Below are positions 1-8,383 of a stretch of 64,000 bases of DNA, piece by piece. The position numbers were made by a program, and so were the translations under genes. The notes below the pieces were generated by a model. It was given only the letters and a program-made list of their open reading frames with translations. It was not told the origin of the DNA and ran no database searches. Source of the stretch: Aerococcaceae bacterium DSM 111176 (GTDB taxonomy: Bacteria > Bacillota > Bacilli > Lactobacillales > Aerococcaceae); assembly GCA_015863215.1 (NCBI GenBank), contig JACBXN010000034.1:1-64000 (forward strand). The letters run 5' to 3'. Position 1 is the first letter of the stretch, and each line of letters begins with the position of its first letter.

Positions 1-71
1 GTTTTTTTGACGGGGTACGGACATACCTCACAATAAAAGCCTCGGATTGGTACTGCCCATTTAATTATATA

Positions 72-86
72 ACGTAAACGTTTTCT
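72..86. promoter_or_regulatory. cre-like (CcpA) site, weak
   Basis: The 15 bases read ACGTAAACGTTTTCT and match the catabolite-responsive element consensus WTGNAANCGNWNNCW with one mismatch. It lies 170 bp upstream of the lipoprotein gene and just before a terminator, so it may belong to a gene left of the window. A chance match is quite possible in AT-rich DNA. Confidence 0.25.
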
Positions 87-97
87 TGTCATGGTTT

Positions 98-126
98 AGA
101 GTGCGAAGCACTCTTAGGGTTTTTTT
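98..126 (+). terminator. intrinsic terminator of an upstream transcript
   Basis: A perfect 7-bp stem (AGAGTGC/GCACTCT, three-base loop) is followed after five bases by seven T. It would end a transcript entering from the left edge. No coding region is recognisable in bases 1-97. Confidence 0.6.
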
Positions 127-258
127 GTGGAGTTTTTTACCTCGTCCTTTTCAAGGATTAGAAGCAATAAAATTTGGAGTAGATAGGTGCAATCATTAAA
201 TATACAAACCTTGTTGTGCTAAACTTAAGAAAGACTAAGACTTCCAGGAGGTACTGCG

Positions 259-912
259 ATGAAGAAATTTTGGCTACCTATTCTATTAGTAAGTTTTATT
301 TTTCTGTTAACAGGTTGTAGTTCAAGGACCCAAGAGGTATCAACTTATGATGAAGGCGTAGAGGAAGAATTGAGGGAGCGGTTGGATGAATTGGAGGAAA
401 TGCTTGCTGAGAAATATGACAACAGGAATCAATATGGCCAAGACCCGGATTTTGCAGAGTATGCTAGTCTATCTTCACGATCAGGACAAAGTAGAAATTC
501 ATTAACAAACACATACGCGGATGTCGATTTAAATAGTCAAACGATCCATTATGAAGAAACAGAGATCCCTTATGAAATTGAAGGAAGCCAAGTTGTTATT
601 CCCAATAATCCGACACAATTAGCCAACGACACATTGGTTAGACTGGTAAACCTAGCTGACGAACAGCAAAGTGAAGTTGTATCGCATAATCGACGAGTGT
701 TACTCACTCAACCTTGGATACCGATTATTTTGGTTGTAGTTGGAGTCATCGGTCTTAAGAATCCTGGAGGGTTATGGTATTTTTCGAATGGTTTCGGAAA
801 TAAAGCGGTTAAGCCATCGGACTTTGCTATAGGAATGGTTAGAATTCAGTCCGTCATTTTCTTTATTATTGCAGCTATTTTGGTTTGGAGGATTTACCAG
901 ATGCTTATATAG
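259..912 (+). CDS. lipoprotein with C-terminal membrane segments (DUF6199-like)
   Basis: A 217-residue protein with a type II signal peptide: a short basic start, a hydrophobic stretch and the lipobox LLTGC, putting the lipidated cysteine near residue 20. The next 130 residues are hydrophilic and acidic, with a Glu/Leu-rich helix. The C-terminal 65 residues hold two membrane segments around a GLKNPGGLWYFS turn and a KPSDFAIGMVRIQ motif. That pattern resembles the small DUF6199 membrane domain, an assignment from memory that a profile search should confirm. A good Shine-Dalgarno (AGGAGGT) precedes the ATG. It is monocistronic, with terminators or gaps on both sides. No enzymatic motif is visible and the role is unknown. 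Confidence 0.75.
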   Translation: MKKFWLPILLVSFIFLLTGCSSRTQEVSTYDEGVEEELRERLDELEEMLAEKYDNRNQYGQDPDFAEYASLSSRSGQSRNSLTNTYADVDLNSQTIHYEETEIPYEIEGSQVVIPNNPTQLANDTLVRLVNLADEQQSEVVSHNRRVLLTQPWIPIILVVVGVIGLKNPGGLWYFSNGFGNKAVKPSDFAIGMVRIQSVIFFIIAAILVWRIYQMLI

Positions 913-1104
913 ATCGATGGTTCATTCATCATGAATAAAAAATCTCAATTTCTTGAGTTTCTTATTTATCGAATGGAATGCTTTTAAGAGGGAATTAAGG
1001 AAAATAAAATGACACAGTTGGTACGACAACGTTTTCATTTATAAATTTAACATCAAAATTGACATTCTTTACATAAAATTAATAAGTAATTAACATTCAG
1101 CTCC

Positions 1105-1110
1105 TATAAT
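1105..1110 (+). promoter_or_regulatory. possible -10 box of the glycosyltransferase gene
   Basis: A perfect TATAAT lies 44 bp before the gene's start. No good -35 sits 16-18 bp upstream. A TTGACA at 1059-1064 is too far away to pair with it. The site is weakly supported. Confidence 0.3.
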
Positions 1111-1153
1111 AAAGATATGTAAATAATTATTAATCTTATTAATGGAGGCAAAT

Positions 1154-2416
1154 ATGAAAATTCGTATTGACTTTGTAGCTATTCCAGTGAGTGGACATAT
1201 TAACACACAAATTGAATTAGCAAGTTTTTTAGATCCGAATGAATATAGTGTTCGTTTTATTACTGGTGTTAAACAAAAGGCGCTAATCGAATCACTTGGT
1301 TACGACTTTGCTCCAATTATCGGTGGGACTGAAATTGAAGACTACTTCAAGAATGCGCGTATTGCGCGTAATGACTTCTACCCTAAACAAATGTTAAACA
1401 TCGGTATCGGTGCATTAAAATGGATGAGTGATGCTTACCCATTCGTTGAGAGTGCAATTTTAGAAGACCGCCCAGATTTAATGGTCTGTGATTATGTAAC
1501 ACTTCAAGGTGGAATGGTCGCTCGCGATTATGGAATTCCATACATTACTAATATGCGTACACAGTTTGTCCAAGATCCAGTTGATGAGGAAACACATGTT
1601 CCATATTTCTTAAAAGGATTAAAACCTGACGAAACAGCTTTAGGTAAATTACGTAATGTTATTGGTTGGAAGATTATTAAAGGTGCTAAAAAAATGGGTG
1701 AATTAGTTAACCCGAATCCAAATAAAGCATCTTTCTACCGCGGTGATATTGAGACAATGTTCTCACCTCATTGTATTTTAGGTTGTGGGATGATGGAAAT
1801 TGAATACAATCAATTCAAATCAAAAGCTTTCGTATCTGCAGGGCCAATTTGTAGCTTTAGTAAATCAATGGAATATGTTCCATTACCAACGAATTATGAA
1901 AAGCGTATTTTAGTAACAATCGGAACAATTTCTTACCAAGATCAAGATTTAATGACTGAACGCGTCCGTAAATTAGCTGCGAAATACCCTAATTACTTAT
2001 TTGTTTATACATCAGGTTATATGGGCAAAGGGCAATTCCAAGAAGGTAATATTCTATTCATGGATGGTATCCCTTATGATCCAAATATGCCACAGTTTGA
2101 TTATGTGATTCACCATGCTGGAGCAGGAATTTTCTATCAAACAATTAAACATAATATCCCTTCAATGTATTTCCCAATTGCGCATGACCAATTTGATTTC
2201 TCTTCACGTGGTGACTACCATGGTGCAGGAATTTGGACAAATGAAGCTAAATTTGAAGCAGATTTCGAAGATTTAGTAACTCGTAAAGACTGGTCTAAAT
2301 TAGATGCCTTACACGAGGCGTATCATGCATATGACCCTAAATCAGTATTCATTGAACAAATTCACCGTTTAGTTAATGAGAAAAAACAACAAGGTAAAAA
2401 GTTAGCAATTGCTTAA
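1154..2416 (+). CDS. GT1-family glycosyltransferase (UGT/MGT-like)
   Basis: A 420-residue GT-B fold enzyme expected to transfer sugar from a nucleotide donor to a small-molecule or lipid acceptor. The N terminus has the MGT-type strand-loop IPVSGHINTQIELA, where the histidine is the usual catalytic base. The C-terminal half has the donor-site stretch HHAGAGIFYQTI followed by P...PIAHDQFDF, equivalent to the HCGWNS/D-Q region of UGTs. I place the start at 1154 rather than the upstream ATG at 1142, because GGAGG at 1144-1148 then sits five bases before the ATG. Codon use is strongly biased, suggesting high expression. Single gene, closed by a strong terminator. Donor and acceptor are unknown. 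The nearby UDP-glucose dehydrogenase makes UDP-glucuronate a conceivable donor, but that is only a guess. Confidence 0.8.
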   Translation: MKIRIDFVAIPVSGHINTQIELASFLDPNEYSVRFITGVKQKALIESLGYDFAPIIGGTEIEDYFKNARIARNDFYPKQMLNIGIGALKWMSDAYPFVESAILEDRPDLMVCDYVTLQGGMVARDYGIPYITNMRTQFVQDPVDEETHVPYFLKGLKPDETALGKLRNVIGWKIIKGAKKMGELVNPNPNKASFYRGDIETMFSPHCILGCGMMEIEYNQFKSKAFVSAGPICSFSKSMEYVPLPTNYEKRILVTIGTISYQDQDLMTERVRKLAAKYPNYLFVYTSGYMGKGQFQEGNILFMDGIPYDPNMPQFDYVIHHAGAGIFYQTIKHNIPSMYFPIAHDQFDFSSRGDYHGAGIWTNEAKFEADFEDLVTRKDWSKLDALHEAYHAYDPKSVFIEQIHRLVNEKKQQGKKLAIA

Positions 2417-2432
2417 ATAAAATCAGCCAAAG

Positions 2433-2466
2433 CCAAGTGAGTTGTCAATACTCACTTGGTTTTTTA
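2433..2466 (+). terminator. intrinsic terminator after the glycosyltransferase
   Basis: A perfect 10-bp stem (CCAAGTGAGT/ACTCACTTGG) with a seven-base loop is followed by seven T. Confidence 0.9.
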
Positions 2467-2579
2467 TTGTTTTCATATGAGAATATTAGAAAATCGTTCA
2501 TACACCCCGAAAAGAATGAAAAAAGATGCAAAAAATGTAGAAATCGGCTATTATAGTATGGTAGAAAGGTGGTAAATAC

Positions 2580-3173
2580 ATGTTAGTCGATTTACAACAA
2601 TCGTTTGCGATGTTTTTTAATAAGTATAAAGATGAATACGCAAGTGAAGCCGATGCATTTGTTGATTTTTTAGCATCTAGAGAATTACGTTCTGCTGTAC
2701 AAAGTGCCCAAAAAAATAGATCACAGCAAACAAAACCTCAAGTATCAAATGCTCTAAAGAAGAAACGTCATCACTCAGGGACGCCTTCACAAGAAGATAT
2801 TAAAAAATTAGAAAAACGAGCGAAAGCAAAGGGTACTACTAATACAATAGTAAAACCACAAGCTCAAAAGGTTGAAGAAAAACCTCAAGAGCCTAAAAAA
2901 GATACTGTCGAGTCACCGAAAGAAGTGGCGCAGGAATCTGTTGCTACTCCTGAAAAAGAGACTGAAGTACAAACGGCAGAAACTTCGAATGAATCACAAG
3001 CTTGGCGTGAGGAGTTACGTGCCAATGTCGTTGAATCATTAGAGGAAGCGGGCATTACACAAGCAGATCATTTCAAACAGTATACACAAGAAGAAATTCT
3101 AGACATTAAATGGGTTGGTAAGAAAACAATCGAACAGATGGAAGAATTAGGCTTAGAATTTAAAGAAGCATAA
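2580..3173 (+). CDS. hypothetical protein with C-terminal helix-hairpin-helix-like segment
   Basis: A 197-residue soluble protein in three parts. Residues 1-50 are a helical region (FFNKYKDEY, DAFVDFLASREL). The middle, about 50-140, is low-complexity and rich in Lys, Glu, Pro and Gln, probably disordered. The last 55 residues (ITQADHF..YTQEEILDIKWVGKKTIEQMEELG) resemble a helix-hairpin-helix of the kind seen at the end of RNA polymerase alpha or in small nucleic-acid-binding domains, with the VGKKTIEQ turn as the hairpin. DNA or RNA binding is therefore inferred. There is no signal peptide. AAAGGTGG precedes the ATG by seven bases. I do not recognise the family. It is monocistronic and shares a bidirectional terminator with the next gene. 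Confidence 0.65.
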   Translation: MLVDLQQSFAMFFNKYKDEYASEADAFVDFLASRELRSAVQSAQKNRSQQTKPQVSNALKKKRHHSGTPSQEDIKKLEKRAKAKGTTNTIVKPQAQKVEEKPQEPKKDTVESPKEVAQESVATPEKETEVQTAETSNESQAWREELRANVVESLEEAGITQADHFKQYTQEEILDIKWVGKKTIEQMEELGLEFKEA

Positions 3174-3212
3174 AAAATAGTCGCTATCAAACATTCGATA
3201 GCGGCTATTTTT
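3173..3212. terminator. bidirectional terminator between convergent genes
   Basis: A nearly perfect 16-bp stem (arms 3173-3188 and 3197-3212, one G-T pair) with A and T tracts at its two ends serves both the gene ending at 3173 and the minus-strand HAD gene ending at 3222. Confidence 0.9.
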
Positions 3213-3221
3213 ATTGGTTTA

Positions 3222-4373
3222 TTATGGTTGTGGCTTAATTGTTGATTCAGTGGCGCCAATAGCAAGTGTCCCTTGACTGGCTTGGAGACGACCAATTTGT
3301 TCGTTTCGTCCTTGAAGTACGTAACGTGCATCATCATCGCCGTAACTTTCAATTGCTTGATCTACAATTTCTTGCGTTTGATCGTCAGATAAGACATTGA
3401 ATAACACAGCTAATTGTAAGTCATCAAAATCAATCATCATATTATAGTCACCTGTACTATCACCAAAAACAGCGATTGGTTCAGCTTGATTATGACGTGG
3501 CATGATGCCTTTTTGAATGGCTTCTGTTTTACCTGGACCTTTGGTAACGAATGAATCGGCTAAAACAGCAGGTTGAATGATGCCATCCTTAGTGGGATAT
3601 TCCATTGCGATTGCATGATCACGGTCAACGTTTAAATTGAAGTGGTTGCTTGCTGCATAAACAAGGTCAACTGGACTTGCACTAATAATATAAACAGTAA
3701 TGCCATTATTATGGAATGCTTGATACAAGTCACGTGTCTCTTGAGGGAAATGCAATCCTGATTCAAATCGAACAGTTACCTCGCCAACTTTACCAGTAGA
3801 TGCAGATGTATATTCTTGCACTTCAAATGGTTGCTGTTCCATTACTTTAAACATGGCTAAACAATTTTGATAGTATTCGTCTCTTGTTTGACCCGCAAAA
3901 TGATAACTCACCCAATCATGTCCAGGCTGACGTTTGAAGAGTTTACCAACTGTGACATAATAGGCACGGTATTTTGCTTTAAAGTCCTGGAATTCAGACG
4001 TCTGGCGAATTTCTTCTAAACGTGCATTGCTCTTTTCAGATTCAGGTAATTTGATATAATGGTCATATAAATAAGTATAGGCTTCAGCGATATCATCCGC
4101 CAAGTCTTTAATTGTGCCGTTTTGGAAGGGCTGATCGAAATTAAATGGGCCACTCAATAGCATTTGATGAAAATCTTCCGCATTTAAATGGTATAATAAA
4201 TTATCAATTGCATAGATCATATAATTATCTTCAATATCCATAATGACACTCGTATTGTCGAAGTCAAAGACAACGAAGGATTCTGGATTATTTTTGTTTT
4301 TATCAATCACTTGATTTAAACGACGATATGCAAAGGGTTCCCAATTGTTCTGTTGAAAATAAGTTTGAATCAT
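3222..4373 (-). CDS. HAD-superfamily phosphatase (phosphoserine/phosphorylcholine phosphatase-like)
   Basis: A 383-residue HAD hydrolase. Motif I is DFDNTS at about residues 37-42, with the nucleophile Asp and general acid Asp both present. Motif II is the serine in IYIISASP. Motif IV is GDSTGDYNMM near residue 304. A large helical cap of about 170 residues lies between motifs I and II, matching the long-cap phosphorylcholine/phosphoserine phosphatase-like group (HAD subfamily I). There is no signal peptide, so it should act in the cytoplasm on a phosphorylated metabolite that I cannot name. A clear AAGGTGG precedes the start. The gene is monocistronic, divergent from ugd and convergent with the preceding gene. 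Confidence 0.8.
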   Translation of the reverse strand: MIQTYFQQNNWEPFAYRRLNQVIDKNKNNPESFVVFDFDNTSVIMDIEDNYMIYAIDNLLYHLNAEDFHQMLLSGPFNFDQPFQNGTIKDLADDIAEAYTYLYDHYIKLPESEKSNARLEEIRQTSEFQDFKAKYRAYYVTVGKLFKRQPGHDWVSYHFAGQTRDEYYQNCLAMFKVMEQQPFEVQEYTSASTGKVGEVTVRFESGLHFPQETRDLYQAFHNNGITVYIISASPVDLVYAASNHFNLNVDRDHAIAMEYPTKDGIIQPAVLADSFVTKGPGKTEAIQKGIMPRHNQAEPIAVFGDSTGDYNMMIDFDDLQLAVLFNVLSDDQTQEIVDQAIESYGDDDARYVLQGRNEQIGRLQASQGTLAIGATESTIKPQP

Positions 4374-4474
4374 TGTTTTACCACCTTTATTATGATAGAT
4401 AAAGTGTACCGAATTTAGAGTGGGATAACAAGAAATAGATGAGTAAATATATGAAAGAATAAGAGGTCAATTTT

Positions 4475-5650
4475 ATGAAAAAATACAATATTACAGTTGC
4501 AGGTACAGGTTATGTTGGCTTGTCACTAGCCGTTTTATTAGCACAACATAACTCAGTAATTGCTTTAGACGTTATCGAGGAAAAAGTAACGCAAATTAAT
4601 AATAGACAATCTCCGATTCAAGATAAAGAAATCGAAAACTTCTTTGCAAATAAAGAGCTTGATCTAACAGCAACTCTAGATGCAGAAGCAGCACATAAAG
4701 ACGCTGATTTTATTATTATTTCAACACCAACGAACTATGATGAAAACGAAAACTATTTTGACACAAGTTCAGTTGAAGCAGTAATCGAAGATGCACTGAA
4801 ATATAATGACCATGCACTTATTGTTATCAAATCTACGATTCCAGTTGGATTTACTGAAACCATGCGTGAAAAATATGATACAGACCGTGTTATCTTCTCA
4901 CCTGAATTCTTAAGAGAGGGTAGAGCATTAGAGGATAATCTATTCCCATCACGAATTGTGATTGGTGAAGAGTCTGAACGCGCGAGTGAATTAGCAGAAT
5001 TATTAAAGCAAGGTGCCATTAAAGAGGATATCCCTGTTTTATTTACAGACTCAACTGAAGCGGAAGCAATTAAATTATTTGCGAATACTTATTTAGCTTT
5101 ACGTGTTGCTTACTTCAATGAGTTAGATTCTTATGCTGAAGTACGTGGTTTGAAGACACGACAAATTATTGAAGGGGTAGGGTTAGACCCACGAATTGGT
5201 GACCACTACAACAATCCATCATTTGGTTACGGCGGATACTGCTTACCAAAAGACACGAAACAATTACTTGCTAACTACCAAGATATTCCACAAAATATCA
5301 TGACTGCTGTTGTTGATGCCAACGCAACACGTAAAGATCATATCGCAAATATGGTCCTTTCACGTAAACCTGAGGTTGTTGGAATTTACCGTTTAACAAT
5401 GAAAGAGGGATCAGATAATTTCCGTCAATCAGCGATTCAAGGTGTTATGAAACGTATCCGCGCTGAAGGTGTAAAGGTAGTTATTTTCGAACCTGAATTA
5501 GATGAAGATACATTCGCAAATAGCGAAGTCATTAAAGACTTTGATACATTTGCAGAAATGTCAGACGTGATTATCGCCAACCGTGCGCAAGATGAATTAC
5601 TAGATTACCAAGACAAAGTCTACACACGCGACATCTTTAACGAAAACTAA
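4475..5650 (+). CDS. ugd: UDP-glucose 6-dehydrogenase
   Basis: A 391-residue enzyme that oxidises UDP-glucose to UDP-glucuronate with two NAD+. The N-terminal Rossmann motif GTGYVG is at residues 10-15. The NAD-contacting STPTNYDE, the [12 protein letters not shown] stretch, FSPEFLREG, the central helix [19 protein letters not shown] and the catalytic [11 protein letters not shown] with Cys256 are all intact. Length and domain order (NAD domain, central dimer helix, UDP domain) are those of short bacterial Ugd/HasB proteins. It is monocistronic here, with no capsule or hyaluronan synthase next door. The product could feed a surface glycan made elsewhere or the glycosyltransferase 2 kb upstream. 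Confidence 0.95.
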   Translation: MKKYNITVAGTGYVGLSLAVLLAQHNSVIALDVIEEKVTQINNRQSPIQDKEIENFFANKELDLTATLDAEAAHKDADFIIISTPTNYDENENYFDTSSVEAVIEDALKYNDHALIVIKSTIPVGFTETMREKYDTDRVIFSPEFLREGRALEDNLFPSRIVIGEESERASELAELLKQGAIKEDIPVLFTDSTEAEAIKLFANTYLALRVAYFNELDSYAEVRGLKTRQIIEGVGLDPRIGDHYNNPSFGYGGYCLPKDTKQLLANYQDIPQNIMTAVVDANATRKDHIANMVLSRKPEVVGIYRLTMKEGSDNFRQSAIQGVMKRIRAEGVKVVIFEPELDEDTFANSEVIKDFDTFAEMSDVIIANRAQDELLDYQDKVYTRDIFNEN

Positions 5651-5726
5651 AAATCAGACTAATTACTGAGTTAAAATCCTTTTGAGTAGAATAAAATAGG
5701 ATAAATCTATGTTAAAAGGGGGCAAG

Positions 5727-6317
5727 ATGATGCGAAAAGTACGCAATGTAATATTGGGGATTTTATTTATTGGAATTATTTTTGTCGGCGGCGTGTATTA
5801 TGGTAGTCAAGAGGATGAACCAGAGATTAGCTCGGATTTAATTGAACATCAACTCGTAGAAGCGCAAGATTTGGTGACGATGACTTATCATTATACGAAT
5901 GCGAGTGCCTTTGAAAACCAAAGAGATTTCAATGGATTCCCATTACCATTTACCAATAAATCGTTTATTTTGATGTATGATGGTGAAATCGACGCGGGTA
6001 TTGATATGACACAAGTGTCGGTTGTGGTTAATGAAATGACTCAAGAAATAGTCGTTGATCTACCTGAAGCAGAAATTTTCAATCATGAAATCAATTCCGC
6101 TTCTGTCGAAGTTTATGATGAAAGTGACACTATTTTTAATCAGATTCAAGTTGAAGATTATACCACCTTCTTTGAAGAACAAAAGGAAGAAGTGGAGTCG
6201 GATGCAATAGAGCGTGGTCTAATCACTGAAGCTCAGGCTAAGAGTGAGGATGCAGTTGGGGATATCATAGCGCTATTTCCACAAATTTCAGCAGAATATA
6301 CGATATCTTTTCAATAA
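5727..6317 (+). CDS. DUF4230 family membrane-anchored protein
   Basis: A protein of about 196 residues with one N-terminal membrane segment (VILGILFIGIIFVGGVYYG) and an extracytoplasmic domain. The domain has the DUF4230 layout: a strand-rich part (MTYHYTNASAF, FILMYDGEIDAGIDM, IVVDLPEAEIFNHEI) followed by a helical arm (TFFEEQKEEVESDAIERGLITEAQAKSEDAV) and a final strand. The function of DUF4230 proteins is unknown. The start could be 5727 or the adjacent ATG at 5730, since GGGGG at 5718-5722 fits both. An in-frame ATG at 5709 lacks a ribosome-binding site. It is 77 bp after ugd without a terminator between them, so co-transcription is possible. Confidence 0.75.
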   Translation: MMRKVRNVILGILFIGIIFVGGVYYGSQEDEPEISSDLIEHQLVEAQDLVTMTYHYTNASAFENQRDFNGFPLPFTNKSFILMYDGEIDAGIDMTQVSVVVNEMTQEIVVDLPEAEIFNHEINSASVEVYDESDTIFNQIQVEDYTTFFEEQKEEVESDAIERGLITEAQAKSEDAVGDIIALFPQISAEYTISFQ

Positions 6318-6324
6318 AAAATTT

Positions 6325-6371
6325 AAAACCGCTAGAAACAGCATTAATAACATGCTGGTTCTAGCGGTTTT
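6325..6371. terminator. bidirectional terminator between DUF4230 gene and luxS
   Basis: A 20-bp stem (arms 6325-6344 and 6352-6371, one mismatch) with a seven-base loop, flanked by A and T runs. It separates the convergent genes. Confidence 0.92.
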
Positions 6372-6380
6372 TGCTTAGAA

Positions 6381-6851
6381 TTAATATGAGAAAGTTAAGT
6401 CGTCCCAATCTTTAAGAACATTATAGTATTTTTCAGCGTAGTAACGTGCCATTGTGACATTTTGGTCGAGGAAATTTCCGCACTCTGAAGCAGATGCTCC
6501 AGGAATGTCACCTTCAAATTTACGCGCCCAATCGAAACCACGAGTTAATAAGTCTAATAACTCTTCGGGACTAACTGCATCAGTAAAGATAGCATAAAAA
6601 CCTGTACGGCAACCCATTGGACCGAAATAAATGACTTCGTCTTTTAGTTTTTCGTCATTACGTAAAAATGTTGCGAGTAAATGTTCAATCGTATGGATTT
6701 CACCTGTGTTCATTACTTGTTCACGGTTCGGTGCTGTGATACGTAAGTCGTAAGAATTGAGCGTACGGTCGCCAATTTTGTCTTGTCTTGATAAATATAA
6801 TCCTGGATATAATTCAGTGTGATCCACTGTAAAACTTGCTATTTTCTCCAT
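6381..6851 (-). CDS. luxS: S-ribosylhomocysteine lyase (autoinducer-2 synthesis)
   Basis: LuxS cleaves S-ribosylhomocysteine to homocysteine and DPD, the precursor of autoinducer-2, in the activated methyl cycle. The metal-binding motif HTIEH (His53, His57) and the third ligand Cys124 in ASECGNF are present, as is the catalytic cysteine in GPMGC (Cys81). I start it at 6851, giving 156 residues, the usual LuxS length. AAGGAG lies nine bases upstream of that ATG but directly touches the previous in-frame ATG, making the longer forms unlikely. The gene is monocistronic, with pfs/mtn not adjacent. Confidence 0.97.
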   Translation of the reverse strand: MEKIASFTVDHTELYPGLYLSRQDKIGDRTLNSYDLRITAPNREQVMNTGEIHTIEHLLATFLRNDEKLKDEVIYFGPMGCRTGFYAIFTDAVSPEELLDLLTRGFDWARKFEGDIPGASASECGNFLDQNVTMARYYAEKYYNVLKDWDDLTFSY

Positions 6852-6935
6852 GAATGTCATCTCCTTATTCATATATAAACTCTGTTGATAATACTAACAT
6901 GAAGAGGTCTATTGTCAAAGTATTTAAGCACTAAA

Positions 6936-6965
6936 TAAAAAAACCGTCACTCAGTAAGTAACGGT
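6936..6965 (-). terminator. terminator of pyrD
   Basis: On the minus strand a 9-bp stem (AACCGTTAC/GTGACGGTT, one G-T pair) runs into seven T, directly after the pyrD stop codon. Confidence 0.85.
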
Positions 6966-6972
6966 TGAAAGA

Positions 6973-7932
6973 CTAGTGAGATGCACCAGAAATCGCATCA
7001 TTTTCTTGAATATATTGTAATTTTCCTTTGAAGTCGTCAATTGATTCATAACCATATTTAGCCATTTCTGCTTTCAATTCATTTTCAATAATCTTGAATA
7101 TACCTGTTCCTTTTTGGGCAAGGACTGTTCCTAGTTGAACCATTGAAGCACCACATAAAATATGTTCAAAGGCGTCACGTCCATTAGTAATCCCACCCGT
7201 ACCAATGATTTCAATATTCGCATTTAAGCGTTGGTGGAAAGCATGCACGTTGCTGAGTGCAATCGGTTTGATAAATGCTCCCCCTAAACCACCATGACCG
7301 TGTTTAGGGAAGATGGCTGTTTGTTGTTCATGAATCATCAAAGCATTACCGACTGAATTAATTGAATTAACAAAGGCAATTGGATAACGGTTTAAAATTT
7401 CAGCAACTGTATCAAAGTGCGCAAAATCAAAGTATGGGGGTAGTTTAACACCATAAGTGTGTGGCTCAAATAATTCGTTCGCGGCTTTTAAATATGCCGC
7501 CATTTGTTCGAAGTCATAACCAATTTGAGGTTTACCAACGACATTGGGACATGAAAGATTAATTTCAATTAAACCATCAAATCCTGAAGCGTTAATTTTT
7601 TCTGCTAGGATTGGTAAATCGTAAAAAGTCATTGGACTAATTGAAAATAAACGATTCTTTGAATGAGGGTCTTTTGTAACATAGTCTAAATAATATTCTA
7701 CACCTTCATTTGGCAGCCCCATTGAATTTAAGCTGTTTTGATCTGAATTGTAATAACGAGGATCTGGGTTACCTGAACGTTTTTCGACAGTGGCTGATTT
7801 TGTCACATAAGTTGCTGCCTCAGCCCCCACTAAATCGTCGAGTAATTTATGTAAGCCACAATGAACACCTGAAGCGTTCATGAACGGTGAGTGATATGTA
7901 CGACCTGCAAATTCTGTGTTTAATTGTACCAT
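6973..7932 (-). CDS. pyrD: dihydroorotate dehydrogenase, class 1A
   Basis: A 319-residue FMN enzyme that oxidises dihydroorotate to orotate in pyrimidine synthesis. It is the soluble fumarate-dependent class 1A type: MNASGVHC near the start, SMGLPNEG, and the catalytic-cysteine motif INLSCPNVVGKPQ. No hydrophobic N-terminal membrane domain (class 2) is present, and no pyrK-type partner gene (class 1B) lies nearby. The FMN phosphate site GTGGITNGRDAFEHI is intact. It has its own minus-strand promoter and terminator and is transcribed away from pyrBC. AAGGAG precedes the ATG. A structured 5' leader is described separately. Confidence 0.95.
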   Translation of the reverse strand: MVQLNTEFAGRTYHSPFMNASGVHCGLHKLLDDLVGAEAATYVTKSATVEKRSGNPDPRYYNSDQNSLNSMGLPNEGVEYYLDYVTKDPHSKNRLFSISPMTFYDLPILAEKINASGFDGLIEINLSCPNVVGKPQIGYDFEQMAAYLKAANELFEPHTYGVKLPPYFDFAHFDTVAEILNRYPIAFVNSINSVGNALMIHEQQTAIFPKHGHGGLGGAFIKPIALSNVHAFHQRLNANIEIIGTGGITNGRDAFEHILCGASMVQLGTVLAQKGTGIFKIIENELKAEMAKYGYESIDDFKGKLQYIQENDAISGASH

Positions 7933-7995
7933 GTTTTTAACTCCTTAAGATGTGTATTACCATGAGTCTCTTATTTAGGAATCGTTCATGCCCAA

Positions 7996-8027
7996 ATCTT
8001 TGCCGACTCTCGGACGGCATTAAAGAT
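7996..8027 (-). promoter_or_regulatory. hairpin at the 5' end of the pyrD mRNA, PyrR-loop-like
   Basis: Read on the minus strand the leader folds as ATCTTT, a three-base 5' bulge AAT, GCCG, the loop TCCGAGAGT, CGGC and AAAGAT. The loop contains CCGAGA, which fits the CNGNGA loop of PyrR-binding hairpins, and the 5'-side bulge also resembles them. The closing bases of the consensus are not matched. No T run follows, so it is not a terminator. Confidence 0.45.
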
Positions 8028-8043
8028 CCTCATAACAAATTTT

Positions 8044-8071
8044 ATTATAAGCCTTGAAATTTTAAAGTCAA
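8044..8071 (-). promoter_or_regulatory. pyrD promoter
   Basis: On the minus strand TTGACT (8071-8066) and a perfect TATAAT (8049-8044) are 16 bp apart. Transcription would start near 8037, giving a leader of about 105 nt. Confidence 0.75.
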
Positions 8072-8170
8072 TCGAATCCCAGTGGAATGAATAAATTGAT
8101 AATGTCCCAATTCCCCTAGAAGTGACATACTCGTCTCATTTGCGTATTTGAAAATATTTTCTTAAATCAA

Positions 8171-8199
8171 TTGACATCGTTAGTCATTTCCCCTATGAT
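8171..8199 (+). promoter_or_regulatory. pyrBC promoter
   Basis: TTGACA (8171-8176) and TATGAT (8194-8199) are 17 bp apart. Transcription would start near 8206, just upstream of the PyrR-binding hairpin. Confidence 0.88.
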
Positions 8200-8215
8200 T
8201 AAGCACAACAAGTCG

Positions 8216-8345
8216 AACCTTAATTTAGTCCTGTGAGGCTAAGAGGCAGCGCAACTCAGTCGAAGAGAAACGATCCATAGATAGGGATCGGTATCTTTTT
8301 GTGTGCAAAGCCCCTAGCCTGGAATGTCAGGCTAGGGGCTTTTTT
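8216..8345 (+). promoter_or_regulatory. PyrR-dependent transcription attenuator of pyrBC
   Basis: The leader contains AGTCCTGTGAGGCT (8227-8240), an exact match to the PyrR binding-loop consensus ARUCCNGNGAGGYU with the hexaloop CTGTGA. The intrinsic terminator has arms 8308-8321 and 8328-8341, a 14-bp stem with six-base loop, followed by T. AGGCTA at 8236-8241, in the 3' side of the binding loop, is complementary to TAGCCT at 8315-8320 in the terminator's 5' arm. Antiterminator pairing and PyrR-stabilised anti-antiterminator are therefore mutually exclusive, the classical PyrR switch. UMP-bound PyrR would promote termination. No pyrR gene lies in this window. Confidence 0.93.
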
Positions 8346-8383
8346 GGGTGGCTGTAAGGTGATTATGAAAGGGAGTAATTATT

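Noticed and set aside
941-960. Short CTCAA/TTGAG hairpin after the lipoprotein gene
   Set aside because: Only five base pairs with a three-T tail; too weak to call a terminator.
1059-1087. TTGACA at 1059-1064 as -35 of the glycosyltransferase promoter
   Set aside because: The good TATAAT is 40 bp away; the hexamer 17 bp downstream (ATAAGT) is a poor -10.
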